From positions 62,001 to 126,000 of the forward strand of contig NZ_ARXV01000005.1 of assembly GCF_000756665.1 (NCBI RefSeq): a DNA stretch of 64,000 bases, given 5' to 3'. The first letter of the stretch is position 1, and each line of letters begins with the position of its first letter. Shown piece by piece: positions 1 to 8,286 of the stretch. The position numbers were made by a program, and so were the translations under genes. A model generated the notes under the pieces. It saw nothing but the letters and a program-made list of their open reading frames with translations, was not told where the DNA came from and did not search any database. This DNA is from Alcanivorax nanhaiticus (GTDB lineage Bacteria; Pseudomonadota; Gammaproteobacteria; Pseudomonadales; Alcanivoracaceae).

Positions 1-955
1 CAGGACCAGCAATCCAATCCGGGTCTGAGACAATCACACGCTTCCCGTCATCTAAATTGTAGAAGAACAAATTCTGGCTATTCATTCTATCGCCAATTAA
101 AGCAATCACCCCGCCCTCAACATTAGTGCCGCTAATCCCCAACACCCTGCCATTCAGTTCCAAAACGACCTTATCGCCTACCCCGCGCAAATCGAGAGAA
201 ATAATCTTGCTCCGCATAGAATCAGAGAAATCACCCTCAATAAAGGAGAAAACCAAAACCTCGCCATTCTTTCCTTCAGAAAAATCGACCCCAGTCAAAA
301 CCCCTTCACCGTCAACAACATTAATAACATCATTTTTCCCGGTTAAAACATCGTAAACAGAGACCCTGGTGTCGCCGACTATGTAAGCAATCTTATCTCC
401 ATCATCACTCCAGGAAGGGTGGGAACAATTATGATCAGGGCAGTCTAGATAATCGACCTCACCAGTGCCGAGTCTTGCTTTTTTAATTGAAAGCCCGCCA
501 TTCTCCTTCGAATAGTAGACTACACTGTCTTCATGTAAATCCGGACCGAACAAAGAATATCCGCCATTCGAAAAACCGCTCTCACACCGCCCAATATCAA
601 TATCAAAAATGCACAATTCAGAAAGCCACCCTTTTTCATTTCTTTTTTTAATTGCAGTCAACAATCGCCCATCCTCCATCACTTGAACATCAGATGGAAT
701 CGATGGAAATTCAACTACCGTCTTATCCCCAGAAAAAAGATCCAATATTACAACCTCAAAATACCTTGCATCTTTTGTCCTCCAGTAACCCACCACCCCC
801 TCAATACCAACCCCCTCATTTTCAAACGCTGTAGACTTCACCTCATCCGAAGAAACTCCATCACAGGCAACCAAAGAAAAACAAAGAACACCAACCAGAG
901 CCGGGATCAATTCTCGACCCATAAATCGACATGAATTTATTAGCGAACAAAACAT
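1..955 (-). CDS. Exported lipoprotein with beta-propeller-like repeats, 3' end outside the window
   Basis: The reading frame is open from 955 down to the left edge, so the gene is partial. The N-terminal region ends in a lipobox (LVAC), with the cysteine at residue 31 from ATG 955 or residue 20 from the in-frame ATG at 922. ATG 955 is preferred because a GAGGT Shine-Dalgarno lies in the last codons of the upstream effector gene, whose stop directly abuts this start. The residue after the cysteine is Asp, which in E. coli favours inner-membrane retention. The body contains a PD40/WD40-like motif (HPSWSDDGDKIAY) typical of TolB-like propellers. It is AT-rich compared with the rest of the cluster. 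Its position just behind a T6SS effector suggests an immunity protein, which is inference. Confidence 0.75.
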   Translation of the reverse strand, partial: MFCSLINSCRFMGRELIPALVGVLCFSLVACDGVSSDEVKSTAFENEGVGIEGVVGYWRTKDARYFEVVILDLFSGDKTVVEFPSIPSDVQVMEDGRLLTAIKKRNEKGWLSELCIFDIDIGRCESGFSNGGYSLFGPDLHEDSVVYYSKENGGLSIKKARLGTGEVDYLDCPDHNCSHPSWSDDGDKIAYIVGDTRVSVYDVLTGKNDVINVVDGEGVLTGVDFSEGKNGEVLVFSFIEGDFSDSMRSKIISLDLRGVGDKVVLELNGRVLGISGTNVEGGVIALIGDRMNSQNLFFYNLDDGKRVIVSDPDWIAGP

Positions 956-3853
956 TCAGACCTCATCCCCGAAGTTGTTAATCCCTTTGGTTACTCCACC
1001 ACTATGATTGGCAAAAACAGAAACACTAATCGCGCCATCTTGCGGAATATCAATCACGGACGCGCCTAACTGCCTCCTCAAAACTCGAACAACAGCATAA
1101 TCACTATCATCATCAATAACTCCGCGCGGGACCTGAAAAATCATTCTCGTCACACCTCCCTCTCTTGAGGACGACATTTTCACAATCACATCCCTATCGT
1201 AGAACTTTAGACCTCCTCCCCCTTCTTCCCCACTCCCTACCCCAGATTTTCCTGCGCCAATCGACAAGTCAATCTCTGAAGTATCAGAATCAAAGTTGTA
1301 CAATGAGAAATCAACCTTAATTGTTTTCCCCTGAAAAATTCTAGGCGCACTTCTACCCACGCCATCCCTTGAATATCTCGACTCGAGACTTACCTTAACC
1401 TCAAAACCAAAAAGAATTTCATACAGTTTCGCCAGCTCAATTTCCGGATTATTCTCCCACTCCCTGGATTCAGAAAGATACGCATGACTTGCAGAGTTAG
1501 CCTCCACTTCTCCAGCATACGACTCTATACCAAAGAAACCGAAACGCAGCCAAGCCTCAAAAGGCCCCAACCTCTCTTGATCAATCTTCACAATACCGGT
1601 CACAACAAGAATTGCCCCGATCGAAAAGGTAACAACCGCAATGGGGGTTGCACAAAGAAACAAGAACAACCCTGATGAAGCAATTAATGATGAACCCGCA
1701 GCACTTATATGATAAGCATCCGCAAGTCCGAACTCTCTATTTTCCTTAGCAAGCCTTGCCTCTTCTAAATCCTTAACCGCTCCGACCAAGTTCCCCACAA
1801 CACCGATAGTTCCCATTCCAATACGCAGCGCTCTGCTTGCTCCCATAGCCTGAGAAAGCTTACTCTTCGATTGGCTGGACAGATCATAAACAAGCGAAAT
1901 AGTGCTCAGACTATTCTCCAGAAGAGCAAGCTTGTTGACTTGTGTGTCGAGGCCGTTCTTCGCCAGCTCCTCCCAATTTATTGCCAAGTTTACGACCTGC
2001 GCAATATTCAGAATCTGGGCGGGCAATCCTTTAAGCGACTCCAAGGCTCGGTGGGCAGCAACAGGCTGATCATCAAACTTGAGAATTTTGACTCTATGGC
2101 TTGCCGTTTTGGCATCCGGGGCAGCAACGCTGATGACGGTGGAATTTGATTTCGCAGAGGATCGATTCAAATCACGCCATTCACTATAACTAAGCTCTTT
2201 GGTCGTAATTCGAACCCCATAAAGCTTCTCCAGCCTGGGACTAAGGCGCTCCCAATGCTCTTTTGCTTCACTGACAGGCCTTGCCAAGGTTCCCAGAAGG
2301 CGCTCAAGGGCTTTATAGCCCAAATCCGTCAGTTTTACAGTGTTCTTAACCTGATTCCGCCAGTCCGATCTTCTTTGTACCGCTTGATAGTGGTACTCCT
2401 CATTAGCCTGCTGATCTGGTCTTGAAATATTTTCCAGCTGCGGATTATCAAATACACGCAGGCACTGGTTTGTAATGCTCTCCTCATCCTCCAGTTGCTG
2501 CCGCAGGAACTGGAACCCATTGTGGCTATCGGAAAGCATTTCTGTGAGGAAAGCCCAACATTCAGCGCCTTTTTCCCCAACATGTCGATAACGGGGACTT
2601 TCATGTGCATCATTCAGTTGATAATCGGAAAATACGTTTAAGACACTATTTGGTGCTTCGACTCTTTGCAGGCATTCAAGCAATGCATCCGTATATCTCG
2701 CTTGCTGCTCCTGGAATTCGCTCTTTTCTCGCTCATAGCGCTCCATAAACTCTTCAATGGCACCATATCTGACCTGTTCAGCGTAATCGGGGTTTTCATC
2801 AATCAACTGGGTGGCATATTGCGCGACGGTATGAGGGTGTGCATTTTGGCTCGCCCAGCCAGCGAACTTCTCCACGGTGTCGTGCAGCTGTACAGCCCAA
2901 TCCTTTGCTTCTCCAAGCGGGTCATGAATGACAACGGCGGGTATACCACTATCCAGAAGGTTCTTCTGATTCTGGCTGACATAGTTTCTTTGCCCCAGGT
3001 GATGCAGCAAGCCAACGCCTTCATCACTCTCGAACGCCTTATCAATGGGAACAACGAGATCTTCAGCTGGATTTGCCACTGCAGCCGGGAAATCAGCAAG
3101 TTCCAAAAGCTGAAGACGCTCTTGCTGCATAACTGCGTCAACCTCAATGCCCTCGTAGCGCTGATACACCTCGGGGATCACTCTGGGATCGTCAGCGCTC
3201 ATTCCACCCAGTCGACACAGATACTCCCAAGTCCATTGCACCTCTGAAAATGCCAAGTGAACCTGTGGTGCGGAATCATCGGGTAGAGAGGTAGGAACAA
3301 CGAGTGCCGCTTTATCCAGCAATGCAGAAGGGGCACGCACATCCGCTCCTTGCTTGGTCGCGAGATTGACCTCCTCAAAGCGCTCAAACTGATAATAATC
3401 ACGCTCATTAAATCGTCGATTCTTCCCCCTGCAGTAAATCTCTCTCCACAAACGCCCGTTCACAAAAACATATAGCCAGCCGTTTCGAAGTGGAGCTAAA
3501 GCACCATTTGCGTTGCGACGCAGAGGGGCAATAGCGGTGAGCTCTGCGCACTGTTCGGGAGAAGGAGAGTCCAGGTTCGCACGGCTGGTCGTGACAGGAA
3601 TCCAGTAGCGGCCTTGCCTTGCCACATACCCCCTGGGAGTCAATGCATCATAGAGGCTTCTCTGCAGCTCAGGCACACGCTGTCGATAGTCAGCATGAGG
3701 ATCAACATTATCCAGCCCCACACGATAATCAGTTTCTTCCAGCTCACGAAAACAAACGAGTCCATTTGACCGTCCGTTACTGTCCTGCCCTTGCCGCTCA
3801 TCAAAGGCCAGTTGCTGAATCAGATAACCCGCAGTGGAATTTGGAGAAGTCAT
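956..3853 (-). CDS. Large T6SS effector, VasX N-terminal-like, with membrane segments
   Basis: Protein of 965 residues. The N-terminal third resembles the toxin VasX N-terminal region, including a Trp/Tyr-rich strand (NGWLYVFVNGRLWREIY) near residue 130. The middle is long and helical. Around residues 680-755 lie two or three hydrophobic segments with the look of membrane-inserting helices. The last 200 residues are beta-rich, with a Gly-rich linker, and are encoded by clearly AT-richer DNA than the N terminus. The gene follows a DUF4150 PAAR-like gene by 3 bp, which fits cargo loaded on a VgrG/PAAR spike. VasX-family proteins damage membranes, but pore formation here is inferred. The actual toxic domain is not identified. 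Confidence 0.7.
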   Translation of the reverse strand: MTSPNSTAGYLIQQLAFDERQGQDSNGRSNGLVCFRELEETDYRVGLDNVDPHADYRQRVPELQRSLYDALTPRGYVARQGRYWIPVTTSRANLDSPSPEQCAELTAIAPLRRNANGALAPLRNGWLYVFVNGRLWREIYCRGKNRRFNERDYYQFERFEEVNLATKQGADVRAPSALLDKAALVVPTSLPDDSAPQVHLAFSEVQWTWEYLCRLGGMSADDPRVIPEVYQRYEGIEVDAVMQQERLQLLELADFPAAVANPAEDLVVPIDKAFESDEGVGLLHHLGQRNYVSQNQKNLLDSGIPAVVIHDPLGEAKDWAVQLHDTVEKFAGWASQNAHPHTVAQYATQLIDENPDYAEQVRYGAIEEFMERYEREKSEFQEQQARYTDALLECLQRVEAPNSVLNVFSDYQLNDAHESPRYRHVGEKGAECWAFLTEMLSDSHNGFQFLRQQLEDEESITNQCLRVFDNPQLENISRPDQQANEEYHYQAVQRRSDWRNQVKNTVKLTDLGYKALERLLGTLARPVSEAKEHWERLSPRLEKLYGVRITTKELSYSEWRDLNRSSAKSNSTVISVAAPDAKTASHRVKILKFDDQPVAAHRALESLKGLPAQILNIAQVVNLAINWEELAKNGLDTQVNKLALLENSLSTISLVYDLSSQSKSKLSQAMGASRALRIGMGTIGVVGNLVGAVKDLEEARLAKENREFGLADAYHISAAGSSLIASSGLFLFLCATPIAVVTFSIGAILVVTGIVKIDQERLGPFEAWLRFGFFGIESYAGEVEANSASHAYLSESREWENNPEIELAKLYEILFGFEVKVSLESRYSRDGVGRSAPRIFQGKTIKVDFSLYNFDSDTSEIDLSIGAGKSGVGSGEEGGGGLKFYDRDVIVKMSSSREGGVTRMIFQVPRGVIDDDSDYAVVRVLRRQLGASVIDIPQDGAISVSVFANHSGGVTKGINNFGDEV

Positions 3854-3856
3854 GCC

Positions 3857-4387
3857 TTACTCCCCGTGCTCAGGCGTAATGGTGACCGCTCCGGGGAAGT
3901 AGGCGGGATCCCCTTTCACCCTGATCCCTACAGCGTAGTCTCCGGGTGCTATTTCCTCTTCCTCCGTCTCCCCCACAGAAAGATCCGACGGCAACCCAGC
4001 CCCTGGTTGCTGCAGTGGTGCGGGTGGCGTGTTGGCGTTGTTGGAGACCATCTGGTCGGCCTGGCGGACGGCGGGCTGGCCTTCGATGAAGACATTGGGG
4101 GAAGAGGTGATGAACTGGGCTTGCCCCTTGATGGTGCCGGAGATGATGCCGCCGCAGGAGCCGCCTTCGTCGCCGTTGCTGACCATAAAAGTAGAAGACA
4201 AGTGGCAGGCGGGTTGGCCGTTGATGATGACCGAGCTGGCGGTGCCAGTGGCATCCTTGGAAAGCGCCGTATTGGTAAAAGACGCCGGGATACACAGGGG
4301 CGGCACCTGACAGACATCCGGGGCCATGAAGACGCCGCCGGAACCGGCATGGACGGCCGTGCGGCCGTTGATTACCACGTTACTCAT
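3857..4387 (-). CDS. DUF4150 PAAR-like spike-tip protein
   Basis: Protein of 176 residues with the PAAR-like DUF4150 pattern: an N-terminal VVINGRTAVHAGSGG strand, a Cys-Pro segment (CQVPPLCIP), a second repeat (VIINGQPACHLSST) and NVFIEGQPAVRQADQM. Such proteins cap the VgrG trimer of type VI secretion systems and connect effectors to it. The C-terminal 50 residues form a Pro-rich and acidic tail that could be the docking segment for the effector encoded 3 bp downstream. Its start overlaps the end of the ketosynthase-like gene by 8 bp, indicating translational coupling. No vgrG or hcp gene is present in the window. Confidence 0.8.
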   Translation of the reverse strand: MSNVVINGRTAVHAGSGGVFMAPDVCQVPPLCIPASFTNTALSKDATGTASSVIINGQPACHLSSTFMVSNGDEGGSCGGIISGTIKGQAQFITSSPNVFIEGQPAVRQADQMVSNNANTPPAPLQQPGAGLPSDLSVGETEEEEIAPGDYAVGIRVKGDPAYFPGAVTITPEHGE

Positions 4388-5420
4388 TGGAATCGCATCC
4401 TTGTGATTCAGTATTTTTCAGCCATACGGCGCAACGCGCCTGCTGTGCCCCGGCATCCACAACCAGAGCCTGAGGCGCCGGTGCCAGCGACCAACACAAC
4501 CTTTCGCAGGCCAGGGCAATCGCCATGGGAAAGGCCGCGGCACCCAGCTCTCCTGTCACCTTCGCGGGCTTGAGATGCTGCTGCCAGGGAGGAGGCGCTG
4601 GCTGGGGAGCCTGCTGCTCGCCTTTGCGCATGGCCAGGTTCTCGCGCGGCGCGAGCCGCGCCGGCCACAACCGCTGGCTGGCATGATGCCATTCAAGATC
4701 ATCCCGTGGCGCTTGCGCGCGGGCATGAATGATCAAGCGCGGCCGGGACAGCTCGCCGCCTTCCTTCAATGCTGAGATGGTATCGGCCAGCCCCAATAGA
4801 GAAGCCGGCATCATCTCGCCTGCATTGGGCTCAACACCAGCAGCATCCGCCTGCCATTCCACCGGAGCAGGCTGGCAACTCAAGGTGAACCAGGCGAAGC
4901 CCTCGCCCACTGCACGGCCATCCGGTAGCTTGTCGGTTTGTAGTTGGGCTGCTGCCGCCAGCTGCATCACATTGACGGGATGTACCAGGCTGTCGAGACC
5001 AAACACCGACAGCGCACTGATTTCTCCGGCCCGAAGTCGAATTACCTGCCGCGATAACACGCTTGCCAGAGCATCCACGGTGACCCACTCAAGCCGACCC
5101 TCAGGGTCTGCCAAGCTCAACACATCCCGCATCCAGCTGAATTGCGGCGCACCCTGGTCGGGCGTGATCAACAACACCGGGTGAGACTGATCCAGTAAAT
5201 GTCGCAGCGCCAACTCGACCCTGTCTTCCCACTCAAGAGCACCGGGCAAACACGCCAACCGCGGGAAGTGGGCACGGTAATCACTTCCTACTGCCACTGC
5301 GAGGTCCTTGATCACATTGACGGCAGAAACACCAGAAAGGGTGGCACTCAACAAGGCCAAAGACGAATCACCGCCGGGCGACAGCACGCCGTATTCGGAG
5401 ACAAAAACCGGACGGCTCAT
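4380..5420 (-). CDS. Degenerate beta-ketoacyl-synthase-like protein of the T6SS module
   Basis: About 346 residues from ATG 5420, chosen because it overlaps the upstream stop as ATGA and has a GGGGGCGG purine stretch before it. The longer GTG start at 5558 would overlap the DUF2169 gene by 140 bp. The fold recalls a ketosynthase/thiolase: an N-terminal FVSEYGVLSPGG strand, a mid-protein PDGRAVGEGFAWFTL segment like the PGEGA motif, and a C-terminal KVTGELGAAAFPMA stretch like the Gly-rich thiolase loop. I cannot find the nucleophilic Cys or the two catalytic His residues, so catalysis is unlikely. Ketosynthase-like genes recur beside DUF2169/DUF4150 genes in T6SS loci. A structural or adaptor role is inferred. 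Confidence 0.6.
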   Translation of the reverse strand: MSRPVFVSEYGVLSPGGDSSLALLSATLSGVSAVNVIKDLAVAVGSDYRAHFPRLACLPGALEWEDRVELALRHLLDQSHPVLLITPDQGAPQFSWMRDVLSLADPEGRLEWVTVDALASVLSRQVIRLRAGEISALSVFGLDSLVHPVNVMQLAAAAQLQTDKLPDGRAVGEGFAWFTLSCQPAPVEWQADAAGVEPNAGEMMPASLLGLADTISALKEGGELSRPRLIIHARAQAPRDDLEWHHASQRLWPARLAPRENLAMRKGEQQAPQPAPPPWQQHLKPAKVTGELGAAAFPMAIALACERLCWSLAPAPQALVVDAGAQQARCAVWLKNTESQGCDSNE

Positions 5421-6445
5421 GCCGCCCCCCGCCATGACGTACTCGCCTGCAACACCAGCCAGGCCGGCAAGCCCTTGGCCTGCGTTGGGCAGACGGACGC
5501 TCGTGCAATCAGCGAGAGGGTTTGCCTGTCCGTATCGATCTTTAATGTATCGCAGCACAGCTCAATACGTTCGGCACGATGACCTCGTCGTACCAGCAAC
5601 ACCTGAGGGCACCATGTTGGTAATACCAACTCAACAGGCTTCTCCGAGCCGGAAAAGAATCCCTGCAATACCAGCTTCTCTCCCCCGGTCAGCGGCGCTG
5701 CCAGCCACTGATCTTCCGGGGCACAGTGATGCAGTGCCGGATGCGCATCCTGACTCCAGGGGCAACCCTGATTGTCCAGCGGCTGCCGGGACAGTTCACC
5801 ATAACGGCCCTGACGCGGAGCCCAGAACGAAGGCAGCGGCGCAAAACCGGCCACCGGGGCGTCCCGTGATGGCGACAGCTGTGCCTGGCCGAGATACTCA
5901 ATCTGTGGAGCACGGGTATCCTTCAGACTCCAGCCGGATGGATTAAAACCTCGTCCTACCGGGTTACGCTTCTCCCGCTGCCCCTTCTCGGGGTGAGCGC
6001 CGCCAAAGGCCAACTCATAACGCAACGGCAATCGGGAAAACGGTAATGGCTCCGTTCGGCGATGCCCCAGCAATCCTTTTTGCCAGTGATGCTCACCCAA
6101 CACCGCCAGCTGTTTGGTACGGGCAAGCCCATTCTGCTCCAGGCTGATCGACACCTGATGACTGACCTGCTCACCATCAGGGGCACAGGCGTGGCCGTGC
6201 AAATAATATTCAGCCCCCTGCTTGAAAGGGACCGCCTCACTGGCCAGACGCAGGCTGGAGTCTTTGGGATCACCGTAGTGCTCATCAGCCAACACCACCT
6301 CTTCCTGCTCCGCCATGGAGAGATTGCCTTGCAGATCGAACTGCAACGTCAGTTTGGCAATCGCCACGCTCTGAACACGGCCATCCAGGTTCCAGCCCTG
6401 CACCAGGACCACTTTCGCATCCGTGCCATTGACCAGCTCAAACAT
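5417..6445 (-). CDS. DUF2169 T6SS effector adaptor
   Basis: Protein of 342 residues from ATG 6445, which is preceded by GGAGA and overlaps the upstream stop. The diagnostic DUF2169 features are present: a beta-rich N terminus and the YELAFGGAHPEKG ... NPVGRGFNPSG block in the second half. DUF2169 proteins act as cytoplasmic adaptors that help load effectors onto the T6SS spike. Here the gene lies in the middle of an overlapping run that ends with a PAAR-like protein and a large effector, exactly the context expected. The start could instead be one of the upstream in-frame Met codons. Confidence 0.8.
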   Translation of the reverse strand: MFELVNGTDAKVVLVQGWNLDGRVQSVAIAKLTLQFDLQGNLSMAEQEEVVLADEHYGDPKDSSLRLASEAVPFKQGAEYYLHGHACAPDGEQVSHQVSISLEQNGLARTKQLAVLGEHHWQKGLLGHRRTEPLPFSRLPLRYELAFGGAHPEKGQREKRNPVGRGFNPSGWSLKDTRAPQIEYLGQAQLSPSRDAPVAGFAPLPSFWAPRQGRYGELSRQPLDNQGCPWSQDAHPALHHCAPEDQWLAAPLTGGEKLVLQGFFSGSEKPVELVLPTWCPQVLLVRRGHRAERIELCCDTLKIDTDRQTLSLIARASVCPTQAKGLPAWLVLQASTSWRGAA

Positions 6446-7511
6446 GATTGCTGTCTCCATGAAGGGCATGGTGCTGCCATCCATCTGCGGGTACTGCACT
6501 CTTGCCGAGATCAAAAGCCCGGTGCGCAGCGATTAATGCCGACACCTGACCGCACCACTGATCTGTCATGTCGGCAATGGAAGATTCCGTTCGTGTCTGA
6601 CCAAAGAAAACCGGGAGCCCCGTCGGCTCTCGATGTTCCAGCAACACTTGCCACTGCTGCCGTGCCGCTGCCGCATCTGGCAGGGTCTGGCTGGAAGTCG
6701 CGCTGTCTCCCACCGCTTGCAGACGCGGCTTGCGCGGCGCGCCGGTGCCACACAACCAGACCCAGGCAGTCGCCGCTTGCTGCGCCATTTCCACCTGTTC
6801 CATCATCGCCAGCAGTGCATTGGCTGCCTGCTCCGTGCCCATCAATGCCTGCGCCATTGGCCCACCCCCGGCCTCACCATTGCGAACCAGCAACAACGTC
6901 AGCACAGGATCATCGGGGTAATCTCTGGCCACAGGAAAAGCGGCGGCATCACGGCGAATCAGACCGCTGATCAGCGCCTGCCTTCTTGTCCGTGAGCGCT
7001 CCTGCTCTTGATAGAAAGGGCGAAAGACATCGGAGCCGGCACCATCGGCATCCTGCAGTTGCAACGCCACCGCAGCCACTTCATCCGCGCAGCAAAACAG
7101 ATCCAGCGATGCCACACCCTGAGGATGCCGCGAACACAATGTCGCTTGCAGCGCTGGCTGATTGATTTCCACATACCCCAGACCCATCGCAAGCTGGATC
7201 GAGGCAATCAGCGCCTGTTGCTGTTCAGCATCGAGGGCTGGAAAAAGCGCGTCCAGTTGCATCAAACCCTCTTCAGCTTGCTCCCCATGAAGCAGCCACC
7301 AGCTTTCCACAAAGAGCTCAGCCGGCTTCAGGTTGTCATTCAGCCCCCCCGCACATTGATCTTGTGCTCCCTGCAGATTGGCCAGCAATCGCCAATCCAG
7401 TTGGCGCAGTGCTTCTCGCGGCGAGGCTCGGGAATCCAGCAGCTGCTGTCGTCGGCGATAGAGGTTTTGTGCTTCCCGGTAATGGGTTGCAGCCAACGGG
7501 GAAAACGCCAT
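6438..7511 (-). CDS. TIGR02270-like T6SS-associated protein
   Basis: About 357 residues from ATG 7511, which overlaps the upstream stop as TGATG. The protein is helical, rich in Ala, Leu and Gln, with helix-pair units suggestive of HEAT-like repeats. I recognise it mainly by context: in T6SS accessory loci a protein assigned to TIGR02270 sits between the DUF3540 and DUF2169 genes. There is no signal peptide or membrane segment, so it should be cytoplasmic. The 3' end overlaps the DUF2169 start by 8 bp. The family assignment is tentative and its biochemical role is unknown. Confidence 0.5.
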   Translation of the reverse strand: MAFSPLAATHYREAQNLYRRRQQLLDSRASPREALRQLDWRLLANLQGAQDQCAGGLNDNLKPAELFVESWWLLHGEQAEEGLMQLDALFPALDAEQQQALIASIQLAMGLGYVEINQPALQATLCSRHPQGVASLDLFCCADEVAAVALQLQDADGAGSDVFRPFYQEQERSRTRRQALISGLIRRDAAAFPVARDYPDDPVLTLLLVRNGEAGGGPMAQALMGTEQAANALLAMMEQVEMAQQAATAWVWLCGTGAPRKPRLQAVGDSATSSQTLPDAAAARQQWQVLLEHREPTGLPVFFGQTRTESSIADMTDQWCGQVSALIAAHRAFDLGKSAVPADGWQHHALHGDSNHV

Positions 7512-7954
7512 CAGTTGATTTGCACCGTGGCGCCGAGGATGCGCTGCAGGCCACTGGCCAGGGTGTGCACCTCCTTGCCATCGACAGTGATACAACCATC
7601 AGGGGCTATATCGATACGCGCATCGGCGACCTGAAGACGAATGCCCTTGTCGCATTGCAATGAAAGCCGGCCATCATCATCCATCGCTACCAGGGGCATA
7701 CGCTCCCCTGCCAGTAGCGCGGTAATCACCCAGCCCTGCAATGTAGATTGGGCCAGCACTCGATCACCGGGCTGCAAGGGAGCGGGCAGCACGGCGGCGT
7801 CCACCGCTGTCAGCTGTTCGCCGCTATCTTCGCAGCACAGGCACAGCTGTGGAGAGACCGTTATTACCCGCATGATTCTGGACGCTTGAGTCGCGACCGA
7901 CGGAGGTATGGCTGCAAGCTTTTCCATTCGCTCAGCTTCCTGTCCCTGTGGCAT
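7511..7954 (-). CDS. DUF3540 T6SS accessory protein
   Basis: First gene of the T6SS accessory run, 147 residues if ATG 7954 is used. The in-frame ATG at 7927, preceded by AGGAAGC, is an equally good start. The sequence matches the DUF3540 pattern: a small beta-rich protein with LQPGDRVLAQS in the middle, a Trp-containing strand after it, and a C-terminal IDIAPDGCITVDGKEVHT stretch. Family members occur with DUF2169 and DUF4150 proteins in T6SS loci. Function is unknown. Being first, its upstream region (7955-8100) should hold the promoter of the whole module, but no clear motif stands out there. Confidence 0.65.
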   Translation of the reverse strand: MPQGQEAERMEKLAAIPPSVATQASRIMRVITVSPQLCLCCEDSGEQLTAVDAAVLPAPLQPGDRVLAQSTLQGWVITALLAGERMPLVAMDDDGRLSLQCDKGIRLQVADARIDIAPDGCITVDGKEVHTLASGLQRILGATVQIN

Positions 7955-8118
7955 TCAAAAGGCGGGATAGTGGCGCTTGGGGAGAAAGCTGTCTGTGAGG
8001 GGAAGCGGAAATGGCTGTGCGAGAAGGCTTACATTGTAGTTTTTGTGAAAAGGGAATACCTCACACCTCCTACAACAGGCGTTGAGCGATTCCGCCACCG
8101 AATGAGAACACCGCCCCT

Positions 8119-8192
8119 GTGGGAGCGGCGGTTCCGCCGCGAAAAGCCTGCCCGACTAACCGGGTAATCGTGGTCGAACGTCCTCTCCCACC
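8119..8192. repeat. REPIN (inverted pair of REP elements)
   Basis: A REP palindrome (core GGAGCGGCGGTTCCGCCGCG) is followed about 25 bp later by an inverted partner ending in CTCTCCCACC. It lies in the 332-bp gap between the T6SS module and dnaJ, together with the dnaJ terminator. Nothing else was seen in that gap. Confidence 0.85.
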
Positions 8193-8229
8193 AACCGGCC
8201 TGGCAAATATCCCAGCCACTGCACGGCAT

Positions 8230-8266
8230 AAAAAAACGGAGCCGGTTTCCCTTGCTCCGTTTTTTA
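8230..8266 (-). terminator. Rho-independent terminator of dnaJ
   Basis: A stem pairing ACGGAGC with GCTCCGT is flanked by runs of A and T on both sides, so it could act on either strand. It lies 20 bp after the dnaJ stop and is the natural end of the heat-shock transcript. Confidence 0.85.
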
Positions 8267-8286
8267 TTGCCGGTCAGCGATACCGC

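Noticed and set aside
126-934. Plus-strand ORFs rich in Pro, Ser and Lys near the left edge
   Set aside because: They are antisense to the partial lipoprotein gene, which has a lipobox, a ribosome site and a propeller motif.
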